Counted from the first letter of the stretch, positions 22,185 to 33,040 are shown. The stretch: 64,000 bases of DNA from Cyrtodaria siliqua (GCA_037043455.1 JAWPHD010002643.1:183585-247584); one strand, 5' to 3'. Made by a program: numbers and translations. Notes: generated by a model not told the origin, from the sequence alone.

Positions 22185-24286
22185 GTCTCGCCTTTTCTAA
22201 GAAAAAAAGAGACATAGGTGTTGCTTTTCCGGCGGCGGCGGCGTCAACATTCAAGTTTTGCGTTTAGGTCATTTTCTCACAAACTGTATGCACTAGACCT
22301 TTCGTGTTTTTCGTTATCGTCGAATAATCAAAATTGCCACCAAGGCGACTCAAAGTTTACATAGAGTTATAAAGTAAAAGGTTAAAAATGACATATTTCT
22401 TCTCTGAAACCGCTTGAAGGATTTTGGTGAAACTTAATCACAATGATATTTGGGATAGTCCCTCTCAGATTTTTGTTTTTCGCAGCCGCCAGTCATCCAA
22501 GATGGCCGCCATGGCTAAAACTAGGTCAAATTTAAGTAAATTTCAAAAGACATCTTCTCCGAAACCACTTATTCCATTCTTGTGAAATATCATATACATG
22601 TTTCTTGGGTTGGCCTCTATCAAGTTTGTGTTTTTCGTTTTCGTCTAATAATCAAAATGGCCACCACGGTGACCCAAAGTTTACATAGAGTTATATAGGA
22701 AAAAGGTTAAAAATGACATCCTCTCTGAAACCTTTTGAAGGATTTTGATGAAACTTAATCACCATGATGTTTGGGATATTCCCTCTCAGATTTGTGTTTT
22801 TCGCGGCCACCAGTCATCCAAGATGGCCGCCATGGCTAGAACTAGGCCAAATTTAAGGAAATTTCAAACGACATCTCCTCCGAAACCACTTATTCCATTC
22901 TTGTGAAATATCATATACATTTTCCTTGGGTTAGCCTCTATCAAGTTTGTGTTTCTCGTTATCGTCAAATAATCAAAATGGCCGCCACGATAACCCAAAG
23001 TTTACATAGAGTTATATATAGGAAACATGTTTCTTGGATTTACCTGTATCATGTTTATGTTTTTGAATCACATCATGCAAGTAGAGCGTCTACAGGCAGG
23101 CCCTCTTGGGCCTCTTGTTCATCTGATCTTTACCAAACTTTACCGGATTCTTAAGTTATGGCCCTTGATTTAGTTGATAAGCTGTATTTTGCCCAAAACT
23201 TTCAAAAAAACATAAATGGCAGTCTCTCGCTTCATTGATGTTATAAGAGCCATGTAGCAAGTAGAGCGTCCACAGGCCCTCTTGGGCCTCTTTTTTTTTT
23301 TTTTTTTTTTTTTATTTCATTGTTGTTGTTTTTTAATTGTTTTTGGCACCGTGTTGGCAGAAAGCATTGCTGTGCCTATTGCATTTTTTTCCCCCGTTCA
23401 TTGATTTTTGATTGACATTTTCTTTTTAAATTTCTTGTCGGCGCTACTCCTCCTAAACGCCTTGTTGGATTTCGACGAAACTTGGCAGGAAGCATCGGTA
23501 AGATGTCTAGTTGTGCATTTCGCGCTTTTGTTCCAGTTTGCTGATTTATGACGGAGTTATGGCACTTAAACATTTTTACACTTTAAATTTCTTGTCAGCG
23601 CTACTCCTTCTAAACGACTTTTTGGATTTCTACAAAATTTGGCAGGAAGCCTCAGTATGATGTCTAGTTGTGCAAAGCATGGTATATCAATGAAATTTTG
23701 GACAAGTTCAAAAACCAGCTAGATCTAGTTAGTAACGACAGGTTATGGCCCTTGATTTGTTGAAAAATGCTATATTGTATTTTCCGTTGTTAAATCTGTA
23801 GTTACTTCATTTTTTATCTGATCTTTACCATATTTGCTTAGAATGTTAATATAAACACCCCCACCTCCCACCCATTTTTATGAAACTTCATTCATAGAAG
23901 AAAGTGGGACAAATTAAAAAAAATGCCCATGCCAGACTAGACACAGCAGACCATGATTACCAGGTGAGCGATCTAAGGCCATCCTATCCCTGTTGTTTTT
24001 GCAATGTTTTAAAAAAATTACTGATGGGAATTATATGTCGACAACCCTTGATATGAGCCGTTTTAGCCAGTAAAGCATCGACAGGCCCTCTTGGGCCTCT
24101 TGTTTTTAATAGAATGGCATTTTGTTTTTAAACAAATGTACTTAAATGTCATATAAGCAAACGGCAAACTCGATTTTTTTAGTTACTAAAATGTTTACAA
24201 ACTTTCATTTAAGCATCATTGACCTTTTCATTTTTAAGTCCAGCCCCCATTAGACGAGACATGTGAATCCACGGATTTCGTGTCTT
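22185..24286 (+). mobile_element. Family 6 Helentron-like element with nested family 1 material (6a)
   Basis: The 5' end GTCTCGCCTTTTC folds on GAAAAAAAGAGAC, then ATAGGTGTTGCTTTTCCGG and CGGCGG. Only about 115 bp of family 6 remain before the sequence changes to family 1 class F monomers (from about 22300). Family 6 resumes at about 24104 (AATAGAATGGCATTTTG, AAAATGTTTACAAACTTTC) and ends with ACGAGAC (24254-24260), hairpin AATCCACGGATT and a decayed CGTGTCTT. The minus-strand copy at 42094-43524 gave the family 6 3' end used for this call. Confidence 0.65.
22300..24102 (+). mobile_element. Three successive family 1 3' ends inside 6a
   Basis: Class F monomers end at AGTAGAGCGTC and a hairpin (about 23098-23113). 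Next is a 175-bp class A fragment with its own GTAGAGCGTCCAC and AGGCCCTCTTGGGCCT end (to about 23291). Then follow a T run, class E monomers (23400-23760), unclassified sequence and a third 3' end (CAGTAAAGC..AGGCCCTCTTGGGCCT, about 24068-24102). None of the three has its own 5' end. They are 5'-truncated copies or products of 3'-end rearrangement. Confidence 0.65.
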
Positions 24287-24604
24287 AACTATCTATAGCA
24301 TACTGTTTCTGATGACGTGCAGAAAACACACTTCACCCGTAATTTCTATGGCTTATTTACAAGAAATAAGAGTGTTGGAAATGAAGCAATAAAACGTTTA
24401 TTTTGCAATTTCTTTCCTTTATTATTGTAATGGGTTAAACATACCATACTTTATGAAATAAAACATTAACTTCTCAATTTTTAAGGCACTGTTAGCCTTT
24501 AAATATCTGTGTAACTGAACCGGGAATTTCCGAAAACAGTCAAATTATGGAGAAAAAATGCCAATATTCAAGACAAACTACTTTTTTCTTTTTTCCCAAT
24601 TTTT
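24287..24604. other. Unassigned AT-rich sequence
   Basis: No gene, repeat end or structure recognised between element 6a and element 1h. Confidence 0.5.
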
Positions 24605-24651
24605 AGCTCTACTGGCCAAGGGCCAGCAGAGCTTATGGGATGGTGTGTTGT

Positions 24652-24686
<35 letters not shown>

Positions 24687-25594
24687 GTCTGTCTGTCGTC
24701 CGTTAACTTTTCTTCAAACGTCTTCTCCTCAGAAACCGCTTCGCTAATTTTGACCAAACTTCACATGAATGATCCGTAGATGAATGCTTTTTAAATTTGT
24801 TAAAATTAGGTCAGCGCTACATCCAAGATGGCTGCCATTACTATATATAATTGAAACCTTAAAAAATCTTCTTCTCCAGAACCGCTGGACAGATTTCAAC
24901 AGTTGCCAACGCCTAGGCTATCAAGTTTGTTCAAAGAAAGTCCCTAGGGTCAAAAATGGCTGTGCCCCAGTGGTCCAAAGTTTGTATATTGATGTTTTGC
25001 ATGTTTTTCATATAGACATATAGGAAAAAACTTTAAAAAATCTTCTTCTGAAACCACAAAGCACAGAGCTCTCATGTATTACATGTAGCATCAGCTTATG
25101 GTCCTCTACTAAGTTTGTTCAAATGGTGACCCTGGGGTCAAATTTGTCCACGCCCCAGGGGTCACAGTTTTACATAGACTTATATAGGATTTTTTTAAAA
25201 AAAATCTTCTTCTCAGAAACTACAACAGCCAGAGGTTTGATATTTTGCATTTACTATAAGCTTATGGTCCTTTACCAAGCTTGTTCAAATTTAATATTTC
25301 ACAATTGCTATAAGCTGATGGTCCTCTACTAAGTTTGTTTAAATGGTGACACTGGGGTCAAATTTGTCCCCGCCCCGGGGGTCACAGATTAAAATAGACT
25401 TATATTGGAAATCGTTTTTAAAAATCTTCTCGGGAACTGCAAGAGCCAGAGGTTTGATATTTTGCATTTGCTATAAGCTTATGGTCCTCTACCAAGTTAA
25501 ATGGTGACCAAGGGGTCATATTTGGCCCCAGCCCGGGATACATAGGCTTTTATAGGGAAAAACTGGAAAAGATCTCTGGAACCACATGGCACAG
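24605..25594 (+). mobile_element. Family 1 element, 3'-truncated (1h)
   Basis: 5' AGCTCTACTGGCC stem-loop, CCGTCGTCTGTCTGTC microsatellite, the lead segment shared with 1d and 1f, then about four class D monomers. It stops near CACATGGCACAGGGA at about 25594 with no 3' inverted copy or hairpin. Confidence 0.7.
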
Positions 25595-25617
25595 GGAGCG
25601 TAACATTATCCCAGATT

Positions 25618-25728
25618 AATTTTTTTTCTACTCGAAACTAGACATTCTCTACTGGAAACCCGACTAGATTTTGTCTACTCGAAACTCGACATTCTCTACT
25701 GGAAACTCGATACTTAGAAAATGTGAAA
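25618..25728. repeat. CTCGAAACTCGA-type repeat, copy 1
   Basis: Short units CTCGAAACTAGACATTCTCTA and CTGGAAACTCGA repeated about four times, ending TCGATACTTAGAAAATGTGAA. The same block ends the copy at 26640-26772. The TCGA-centred units are partly self-complementary. Confidence 0.7.
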
Positions 25729-25749
25729 ACTGTACACATCTTCAACATA

Positions 25750-26172
25750 ACATGATGAATACATCTGATAAAGGTCCTTAGTGCTCTGACTTACATTTCT
25801 TTGAATTATTTTCCTTCAAGGTATTAGGTCCACACAAATGAAATGACGGTCGTATATGCTCCGCTTGGCGATGTTCTTGGTTTTTTACCTTAATGCACAT
25901 GGGACATTTCATAAAAAATACCTGAAGCCGTTAATACAAATTCACATAATGCAGTTATCGAAGATAGAACAAGAAAAAAGGCTCCAAACGGCCAAATTAA
26001 AATGAAACAAAAAACTTGCACGGGCAAATTTCATAAACATGTGTGGAGGTGTTAATACTGTCCACAATCACAATCCAAATTTTGCGGACATACAGACAGA
26101 GGGACAGACAGACGGATAATAAATTAACGTATAGTCCCCCTGGTAATACACTGGTAGTGGACTAATAAGAGT
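25750..26172 (-). mobile_element. Candidate family 8 element, 5' portion on minus strand
   Basis: Read on the minus strand it begins near AGTCCACTACCAGTG, can fold with CCAGGGGGACT, and continues into a TCCGTCTGTCTGTCCC microsatellite. This is the same opening plan as families 1-6. No matching 3' end (an inverted AGTCCACTA plus hairpin) was found to the left, so the copy is truncated and the family call is tentative. Confidence 0.4.
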
Positions 26173-26639
26173 AAACACTACTTTGTAAATAAATTCAGAA
26201 ATATTAATTTTAAAGGAATCTATATTGTAGTACATAATTATATATATTATTTATGTGTATCCAACATCTGGCAGAACTGAACAGTCCGGTCTGATCAGTA
26301 TGTTCAGCAGAATTTAACCACATGCTGATAGCTTATATAATATATATTATAAATGATTAAATGATTCTGTGAATCCTAGTTCCTCAGGAGAACAAATATC
26401 GACCTTTAATGATCAAAGATCATTGAAACCAATCTAGAGTAAGATCACGAGTCATCATTTTTGATATTCTGTACAAAACAAACATGGAAACTTGATGTTA
26501 CTGTTACAAGGGCTTATGTAACGGTATTAATAAGACTGATGTGATTATAACATATGATGGAATATTGGATACATCTCTGCTGCCTCTATAACACAATTGC
26601 TGCTCATATTCGACTGTTTTCTGTTGGTAAATTTTAAAC

Positions 26640-26772
26640 TTAGATTCTCGAAACTCGATATTGTCAGCTCGAAACTCGATTTTCTCTACTCAAAATTCGA
26701 TTTTCGAAACTCGACATTCGAAACTAGATATTCTCCACTTGATTTTCGAAACTCGATACTTAGAAAATGTGA
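26640..26772. repeat. CTCGAAACTCGA-type repeat, copy 2
   Basis: About six CTCGAAACTCGA-like units (TTCGAAACTCGACATTCGAA and similar), ending in the same TCGATACTTAGAAAATGTGAA as copy 1, about 1.05 kb away. Short frames across it are artefacts. Confidence 0.7.
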
Positions 26773-26784
26773 ACATCCATTTTC

Positions 26785-26935
26785 ACCAAGATGTCGAGCG
26801 CTGTCATTTCTTCAGTACTCCCATTTTCATGGAGATGTCGAGCACTGTCGTTTCTGCATTACTCCCAATTTTAGAGATGTCGAGCGCTGTCATTTCTGAA
26901 TTACTCCCATTTTCATGGAAATTTCGAACATCATC
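26785..26935. repeat. About 50-bp tandem repeat (GATGTCGAGCGCTGTC)
   Basis: Three and a half units of GATGTCGAGCGCTGTCATTT, TGCATTACTCCCATTTTCAT with few differences. The frames at 26597-26899 and 26661-26957 cross it and its neighbour and are not supported as genes. Confidence 0.75.
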
Positions 26936-27275
26936 TCTAACTGTAGCAGTCCAATAGGCACTTAATTGGTAACTGGATATCTTAGAATCAGCACCAGACC
27001 CTAGACAGACCCACAAACGTAAGTATACACATATAATAGATAGTCTGGAGCTGATTCGGAAAGTTCCAGGCGACTGTTATCTAGCCAGCAATTACGGTTT
27101 TTTGAAGATGAAAAACTTGCTATTTTCCGACATATAAAAATAAGATTATAAACTTACAATATACAGGTGTGAAAATACTCTTCAGAATATTCACTCAAAC
27201 TAAACTCATTCAAGTCCATTAATTGTTTTAAATTTTTACAATTTCATTGAAAAATAGTGCACATATTTTAAAATT

Positions 27276-27665
27276 CCGTACGGATATTTTGAATGTCCAT
27301 ACGGATTTTACAAATTATTCGTATGGATATTTTGAATGTCCGTACGGATATATTGAAAAATCCGTACGGATATTTTTAATAATCCGTACGGATATTTTGA
27401 AAGTCCGTACGGATATTTTGAGTATCCGCCCGGGTTTTTATAAAGTGTGTAAAAAAAAATCCGTCTCATTTGCATATTCCGCCTGGATTCATAGGAAGTC
27501 CGTCTGGATTTTTAGTACTCATTTAAATAATTCTTCGAAATTCCGTCCAGAAAGTAGCTATAAATAGAATTACGACTGGATATCATGCTTTGAGTCATTT
27601 GCATATTACGCCTGGAATGTTGTTGTAATAACCGTACGGGTTCTGTGTGGATTCCGAGTGGATAT
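27276..27665. repeat. CCGTACGG palindrome array
   Basis: Perfect palindromes CCGTACGG at 27276, 27340, 27362, 27384, 27405 and 27632. Degenerate versions (CCATACGG, TCGTATGG, CCGCCCGG, CCGCCTGG, CCGTCTGG) lie between them, mostly 21-24 bp apart and separated by ATATTTTGAA-like spacers. The right end decays gradually. Confidence 0.8.
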
Positions 27666-27668
27666 TTT

Positions 27669-27802
27669 CGTACAGATTGTGCTCACCACAACCAAACTAC
27701 GTGTCGTGCACAAAATCCAGGTCCATGAATCCAAGGTCAATGTCATACATAGAGGTCAAAGGACACTTCGTGGGCATTTATCACTTACAGTGATTTTTCT
27801 TA
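27669..27802 (+). mobile_element. Family 2 element, 3' end only (2b)
   Basis: Matches the last monomer and end of 2a: GCTCACCACAACCAAAC, GGTCCATGAATCCAAGGTCA, AGAGGTCAAAGGACACTTCG. It then has TTCGTGGGCAT (one base off), the perfect hairpin ATCACTTACAGTGAT (27780-27794) and TTTTCTTA. The 5' part is missing. It confirms that the family 2 end is a defined terminus. Confidence 0.7.
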
Positions 27803-27822
27803 TTTTTATTTTTTACATATTT

Positions 27823-28334
27823 ATGGCTCCCCCACACAAAGTGTGTTAGGGGAGCCATATTGATTTTGTGCTTTCTGTCTGTTTCTCTGTTTCTCTGTCT
27901 GTGTCACAAACGATGTCATTGACTATCAAAACGATGTCCGATCAATAACTAGAGAGTGGTTGGACCTAGGGTCCTCGAACTTGGAAGGATCGTTGGTCAT
28001 GACAAGTAGATGATCCCTATTGATTTTGGGGTCACTAGGTCAAAGGTCAAGGTTGCGGTGACATTGACTATCAAAACGATGTCCGATCAATAACTAGAGA
28101 ATAGTTGGACCTAGGGTCTTCAAACTTAGAAGGATGGTTGGTCATGACAAGTAGATGACCCCTATTGATTTTGGGGTCACTAGGTCAAAGGTCAGGGTTG
28201 CGGTGACATTGACTATCAAAACGATGTCCGATCAATAACTAGAGAATGGTTGGACCTAGGGTCCTCAAACTTGGAAGGATGGTTGGTCTTGACCAGTAGA
28301 CGACCCCATTTGATTTTTCTTTTGTTTAATAATA

Positions 28335-28369
<35 letters not shown>

Positions 28370-28640
28370 ATTTTTTCATATATATATTTTTTTTAATTTT
28401 TGCATAAAAAGTTTTAGGGTCGGCCCCTTAAACAAATAGGGTCGGTCGAGTTACCTGAACCACACATATTTTGTTATATGGCCTTACTGATACAGATAGT
28501 AGATACAGTCACAGGTATATTGAATATCAAAACGACCTCAGATCAATAGAGGACGGTTGGACCTAGAGTCGTCAATTATGCCTGTTCGGGCTAGTGGGGG
28601 AGCCATACGTTTTTGTCCCATGGACAATAACAATTTCTAG
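27823..28640 (+). mobile_element. Family 3 Helentron-like element
   Basis: 5' ATGGCTCCCCCACAC folds on GTGTGTTAGGGGAGCC. A TCTGTTTCTCTGTCTGTG stretch follows. Three monomers of exactly about 145 bp start at GATGTCCGATCAATAACTAG (27933, 28078, 28223) and contain TTGGGGTCACTAGGTCAAAG. A T-rich tract (28335-28367) and an unrelated segment come next. The 3' side has GGGGGAGCCAT (28596-28606), the exact inverse of the 5' end, hairpin TGTCC-CAT-GGACA (28614-28626) and CTAG at 28637-28640. Flanks ACATATTT and TTCTGTGTTG are two halves of a family 4 internal unit. Confidence 0.8.
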
Positions 28641-28700
28641 TTCTGTGTTGTTTTAGTTGATTCTTATACATAGCTTCTTACACATATATCCCCCCCCCCC
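28641..28700 (+). mobile_element. Family 4 remnant (right part), split by family 3
   Basis: CTGTGTTGTTTTAGTTGATTC, ACATAGCTTCTTACACATAT and a C run form the C-rich unit seen at 19860-20060. The left part is TTTTTTACATATTT at 27806-27822. Joined across the insertion they restore one unit. Confidence 0.7.
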
Positions 28701-31184
28701 CCTAAGCTGCACGTAAGGCTCTCTGAAAAATACTAAACATACTTCCTTCATTTTCTTGTTATAAACATACCAAATATAGAAATTATTGATCTGTTTGGCA
28801 TCTCTCCAATCATACGACATATTGGTAACGAAACACAATTAACAGATAAACATATGTCCAATATTAACACTGCTTGTTATCATAAGAGCAGAGACGTAAT
28901 AAAACAGATTCACAACTGATGCTTTCAAATATAATATACTCGACATATCGCGTATGCACTTTCATTTTTAACTGTATGCAAGTTGTAATTTCCTTCAACA
29001 CAAGTCTGCAGTTGCTCTGAAATTAAAGGTAATTATGTATGTTGGAATACGTTGTTTTTTTCGATAGTGCTACTAACGATGTTGACAAATATGTTTTAAA
29101 AATAATCCATCTGTGTGTGGCCTATGTTATGCTTGTTCATGCAGTTGTTTGCTGAAACGTAACTGTATATACTTTGTCAGTCTCCATAGCAGAGGTCTGC
29201 AACTGATCTCAAAAATAAAAACGAATGATATCCGGTGATAATATGATATTATTTCTGCCTATTATATAAAAAGAGAAAATGAAAAACAAGATTAGGCAGT
29301 TGTATGTTAGATAAGCATGTAAGTGCTAAAATTGTACTCGGTCTTAGATCTCGGACCTGAGAAAAATAAAAAGGGCAACTAGCGCCACTACAACACAACA
29401 CTTGTTACTTATACCATTAATACAAATATATATCATATGGCAGAATTTGCCTCAAATCTATACCAGGTCAATAACCGATACTTTCATAAAAGTAATTATT
29501 GTTGATAAGTCCTGACTGACTTAACTCCCACAATTACTATATATACCTGTAATCTTTTTCTTACGACTATTCGATTATTGTAGTGGTGTCTTGCATAGAA
29601 ATGCATTTTTTTACAATCTGTTTAATTCACTGGATGATTATTAAGCTAACTTTTGAGGAACATTATTTTTCGATGTTATTAAATTACTTAAACATTAACC
29701 TATTGCATATTTCAAGTTTATATTACTAAAGTGTATGGGGTGGGTGGGTGGGGCCTGTCAAGGCACAAACGACCGCTCTCTGTGAAAGGCTAAGCTCGAA
29801 TGAAAAACGCCCTGTGTAATTCTATATATAAATTACAAGCAAATCTCGTGCAATACTTGCAAAACCGGTCGACTATAAATAACATTTATAAAATCTAGCG
29901 CACAGGTCTTGGATTCAAATCAATGCTTGAACAACTCACAGGCAGTTGTTCATCAATCAAAATACAAATAAAGATAAATTATCTATCTATTGATACTGCA
30001 GCACCCCCTCACGGAGATTATATTATATTCTATATTCGCTATGGATATGTGTTAACGGGTTACGCATGCAAATCGAGTATTGTTGTCAGTATGCGATTAG
30101 GGACTGTGTCCAGTATCCGTCTATGTCATTAGTGTTTGTAGGATGTTAGTTGTATTAAGTAACACAGTGGTACATATCCAGTCCTGAAACAATATATATG
30201 TGTTTGTGCACAATGGTATATATGCAGTAATAAAACTATGTATATATATTTTAATTAGGCCTTGCTTTATATATTTGACCAGTGTCCTTTCGCTAATGCG
30301 TCTCTAAATCGCCGTATCTGCTTGTTAACATTGGTGCCTATTTGCATTTGTACTTTTATATTCTGTTATTATCAAGCGACTGAAATCGCACACGCAGTAT
30401 GTTCTGTAGTATTCAGCTGGTTATCAACAATAGTCAACAGCGTTAAAACGTTGGCGACACTCGATACTAGACTAGATACCGTTGGTAACATGCTGTTAGA
30501 TCAAATATCGTCCAGAACATCTTTAGGTTCGGGAGCTTGTAAATATTCCTGGTATTTCTGAAACCAAAATACAATGCTTAGAAACTCGTCAACAACTTGT
30601 CTGGACACGGATTCTTTAGTTTTATACAATACATGCTACATGAGCTGTGTAAATAGGAATAGAATATGTTCATTTATTTAATAAAAGCAACACAAAATAT
30701 GTTGGTACCTTATGGCATTATCTATGAGAAAACAGTCAGCATATGCAATTAGCATTATACCTCATATTGTTTCTGTTAACACTATGAATAACATGTAATT
30801 CAGAATCACGCTACAACGCGTCGGAGGGACGTAGATTTTATGTTACACCCCTAGAGTGAAATATAAAAAGTATACAACTCTTAATCGAATGTTTACAGAA
30901 TGCACGTTTCGCTCGAGTAGATGAGAAAACTTAGGTTGTAAAATGTTGCAATCTCTTAACATTCAATACAATACCTCGAACTTTCAAACCGGACATTCAT
31001 TTATGAATTTCATCTAAAGAAGGGTACTGTGATTTAAAATTCAACTACAGCACAGTTCTTTTTCCTTTCTCTAACTAGCTGAAGACTTTTTTATGCAAAA
31101 AAATGGGGACATCTCTGGAATATAACGTGTATATTATAATAATGTATTATAGTCAAATATGTGAATATGCGTTTCTTTTTCACT
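28701..31184. other. Mostly unrecognised sequence
   Basis: About 2.5 kb without a recognised gene. A 99-residue frame at 30262-30561 (plus) has a hydrophobic stretch around residues 20-60 (CLLTLVPICICTFIFCYYQ). I recognise no family and see no supporting codon bias or splice context, so I do not call it. From about 30890 to 31135 the sequence resembles the interior of the TA-flanked element at 52284 (GAAAACTTAGGTTGTAAAATG, CAGTTCTTTTTCCTTTCTCTA), suggesting an old copy without its ends. Confidence 0.4.
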
Positions 31185-31344
31185 TCAGCATATATGTCGA
31201 CTCACCTGCATGATTTTAGCCTCCTTTGCACTTATGTATACCCATGTGTACAGCTGCTTGAACTCCAGGGCAAGTCGGCTGTATTTCACGGATCGAACAC
31301 CATCAACTTCCTTTCTTTTAGCAGACGTGCTTTGTAGAACAACT
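31185..31344 (-). CDS. B4GALT-like: Beta-1,4-galactosyltransferase-like gene, last exon found
   Basis: Minus-strand exon after a TTTTTCAG acceptor; its first base completes the Arg codon split from the previous exon. It reads VDGVRSVKYSRLALEFKQLY followed by TW, matching the conserved DG-[LV]-x-S-[LV]-x-Y motif and the closing LYT stretch of family GT7 catalytic domains. Frame 31344-31188 is open and a TGA follows at 31187-31185. A perfect donor CAG|GTGAGT occurs at 31206/31205, so the coding part may instead end at 31206 and continue in an exon not found. Family proteins usually end soon after this motif, so either reading is possible. The enzyme would act in the Golgi lumen, adding galactose or GalNAc in beta-1,4 linkage to terminal GlcNAc; the exact donor is not predicted. 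Confidence 0.8.
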
Positions 31345-31847
31345 CTGAAAAACATGTAAAAGAAAATCAATTCTGAATTATGCCCTAATTTTGCAGTAAA
31401 TGTATTATTTCTTGTATATCAACACATTTTACAAGTGCCCAACACAAAAATCGCAGTACAACTGTACAAACACAAAGGAATGTCAGCGACCATGCTACAA
31501 TTTCAATTTAATTATTTAAAACTGTGCAAATGCATAAGAAATGTAAGCGACAGTGCATTCCAATCTTGATTGTAATTTTGTATGACTAGATCCCCACTAA
31601 TATTCCGATTTTGATCAATTGATCTAAATGAGCATTACATTAATAATTAGTCAACCGTGAAAGAAATAGAAGCGATGTGGAACTCGATTATCTGTATCTT
31701 TTCAAATACAAAATCATCAACATTTGCTTTAATAAATTCCACAGACCGTCAATTATGTGAAAGAAAGAATCGATCGTTGTGGTTGACCGCAAATTTATCA
31801 ATATTGATTAATAAGGCTTGAAGGCTTGGCATAATCGCATATATAGA

Positions 31848-31998
31848 GGATCTTAAACTCGTTCCCATTTCATATAAGATTTATGAAACGAGTTATGAAT
31901 TATTTCAATTTTAACGAGCCTTTTGGCGAGTTAAAATTAAAAATAATTCATAACGAGTTTCATAAATCTTATATGGAATGGGAACGGGTTTAAGATCC
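31848..31998. repeat. Long near-perfect hairpin (about 72-bp arms)
   Basis: The left arm begins GGATCTTAAACTCGTTCCCA and the right arm ends GGGAACGGGTTTAAGATCC, with a TTTTG loop at the centre (GAGCC-TTTTG-GCGAG). Few mismatches over about 72 bp per arm. It lies in the last intron of the galactosyltransferase gene. No target duplication is obvious. It is probably a foldback MITE. Confidence 0.85.
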
Positions 31999-32780
31999 TT
32001 TTAATCACATAACATTGCAATCAAATTAGTAAAAATTAATTCAGATGGACATAGAACCGCCACGACGTCAGACACACTTTAGCGCCAAAACGTCATAAAA
32101 TATGTGACGTAACGTCGCGTCTCACACATGACGTTGCGTATAAAAGAGTTCGTGTTTTACCTCTTTACAAAATAACAGTTTACGCCAACTTTTTAACAAA
32201 CCAACAACAATGTTTTGTATAACGTGCATTATTTTTATAAGCTGTCACAAATAATAAGTTTATGACAGATCTGGGTGAATTTGTAATAAATGAAATACTT
32301 TCAGTTAATAAACTTGCGTAGTGTTACAGGTTTAACTCAACTAATCAAAATCGTCCCAGATTGTATTACACGTGTGTCATACAATAGATATTAAATGGGT
32401 GTTAACAAGGGACGTTATGTGATAATATAATATACACTCCGTACATTTGAAAACGCAACACCTGGTTTTCGTGTTTGTGTTGTTTTGTTGTTTTTGTGTT
32501 GTTGTTGTTGTTTTTTAGAATTTCTAGAATGGATTTGAAGTCCTTGTGCAAAATGTGTTTTAACAGAATAGAGTAGAGCAAATCTGATGCAACTGTTTAG
32601 CGGCATATGTTAACCTTTCGAACAAAGGGACTTGTGTACTAACATAAAATACAATCTGGATTTGAACAAAAAACAGCGGACTAAAAATAATCGAACATAA
32701 AAACTTCAGTTTTTAAATGTACTGAGTATACTTTTTAAGTTTTATTTATTGGTAATTAAATGCAAGTCAGCATATTTTAC

Positions 32781-32885
32781 CGATGTGGGTTCGGTGGGTT
32801 TGCGGAATCCTTGCCGTGCGCCAGAGCTACGTATCCTCCGACGTCCGTCTTCGACCTTGAGAAATGCATCCCAGAAGAAATCATC
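32781..32885 (-). CDS. B4GALT-like: Beta-1,4-galactosyltransferase-like gene, exon with SANPPNP motif
   Basis: Acceptor ATCATCAG at 32886, donor CG|GTAAAA at 32781, length 105 with phase 2 at both ends, matching the neighbouring exons. It encodes MISSGMHFSRSKTDVGGYV then ALAHGKDSANPPNPH. This fits the family pattern GM-x-[IF]-SR, VGRY-x-ML-x-H-x-KD, NPPNP. Compared with bovine B4GALT1 numbering from memory, the His of the metal site (His347) is kept. The position of the metal ligand Met344 is Ala, and the usual GR before it is GG. Codon phase and motif order make this exon secure; whether the gene is still active is uncertain. Confidence 0.85.
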
Positions 32886-33040
32886 CTGATGATAAACATA
32901 AAAGAACATTAATTCGACATTCGCACTTATAAAGACCGCATGTTAAAAAAGAATCCGACAATCATATTCATAACAAAGAGATTGGAAATTGGATAAATGT
33001 TTTTATTTTATGATATGCAATGAAATACCGTATTTTATCA

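Noticed and set aside
30262..30561. 99-residue plus-strand protein with a hydrophobic stretch
   Set aside because: No recognised family, no promoter or splice evidence, and the surrounding region is otherwise featureless; length is within chance for AT-rich sequence.
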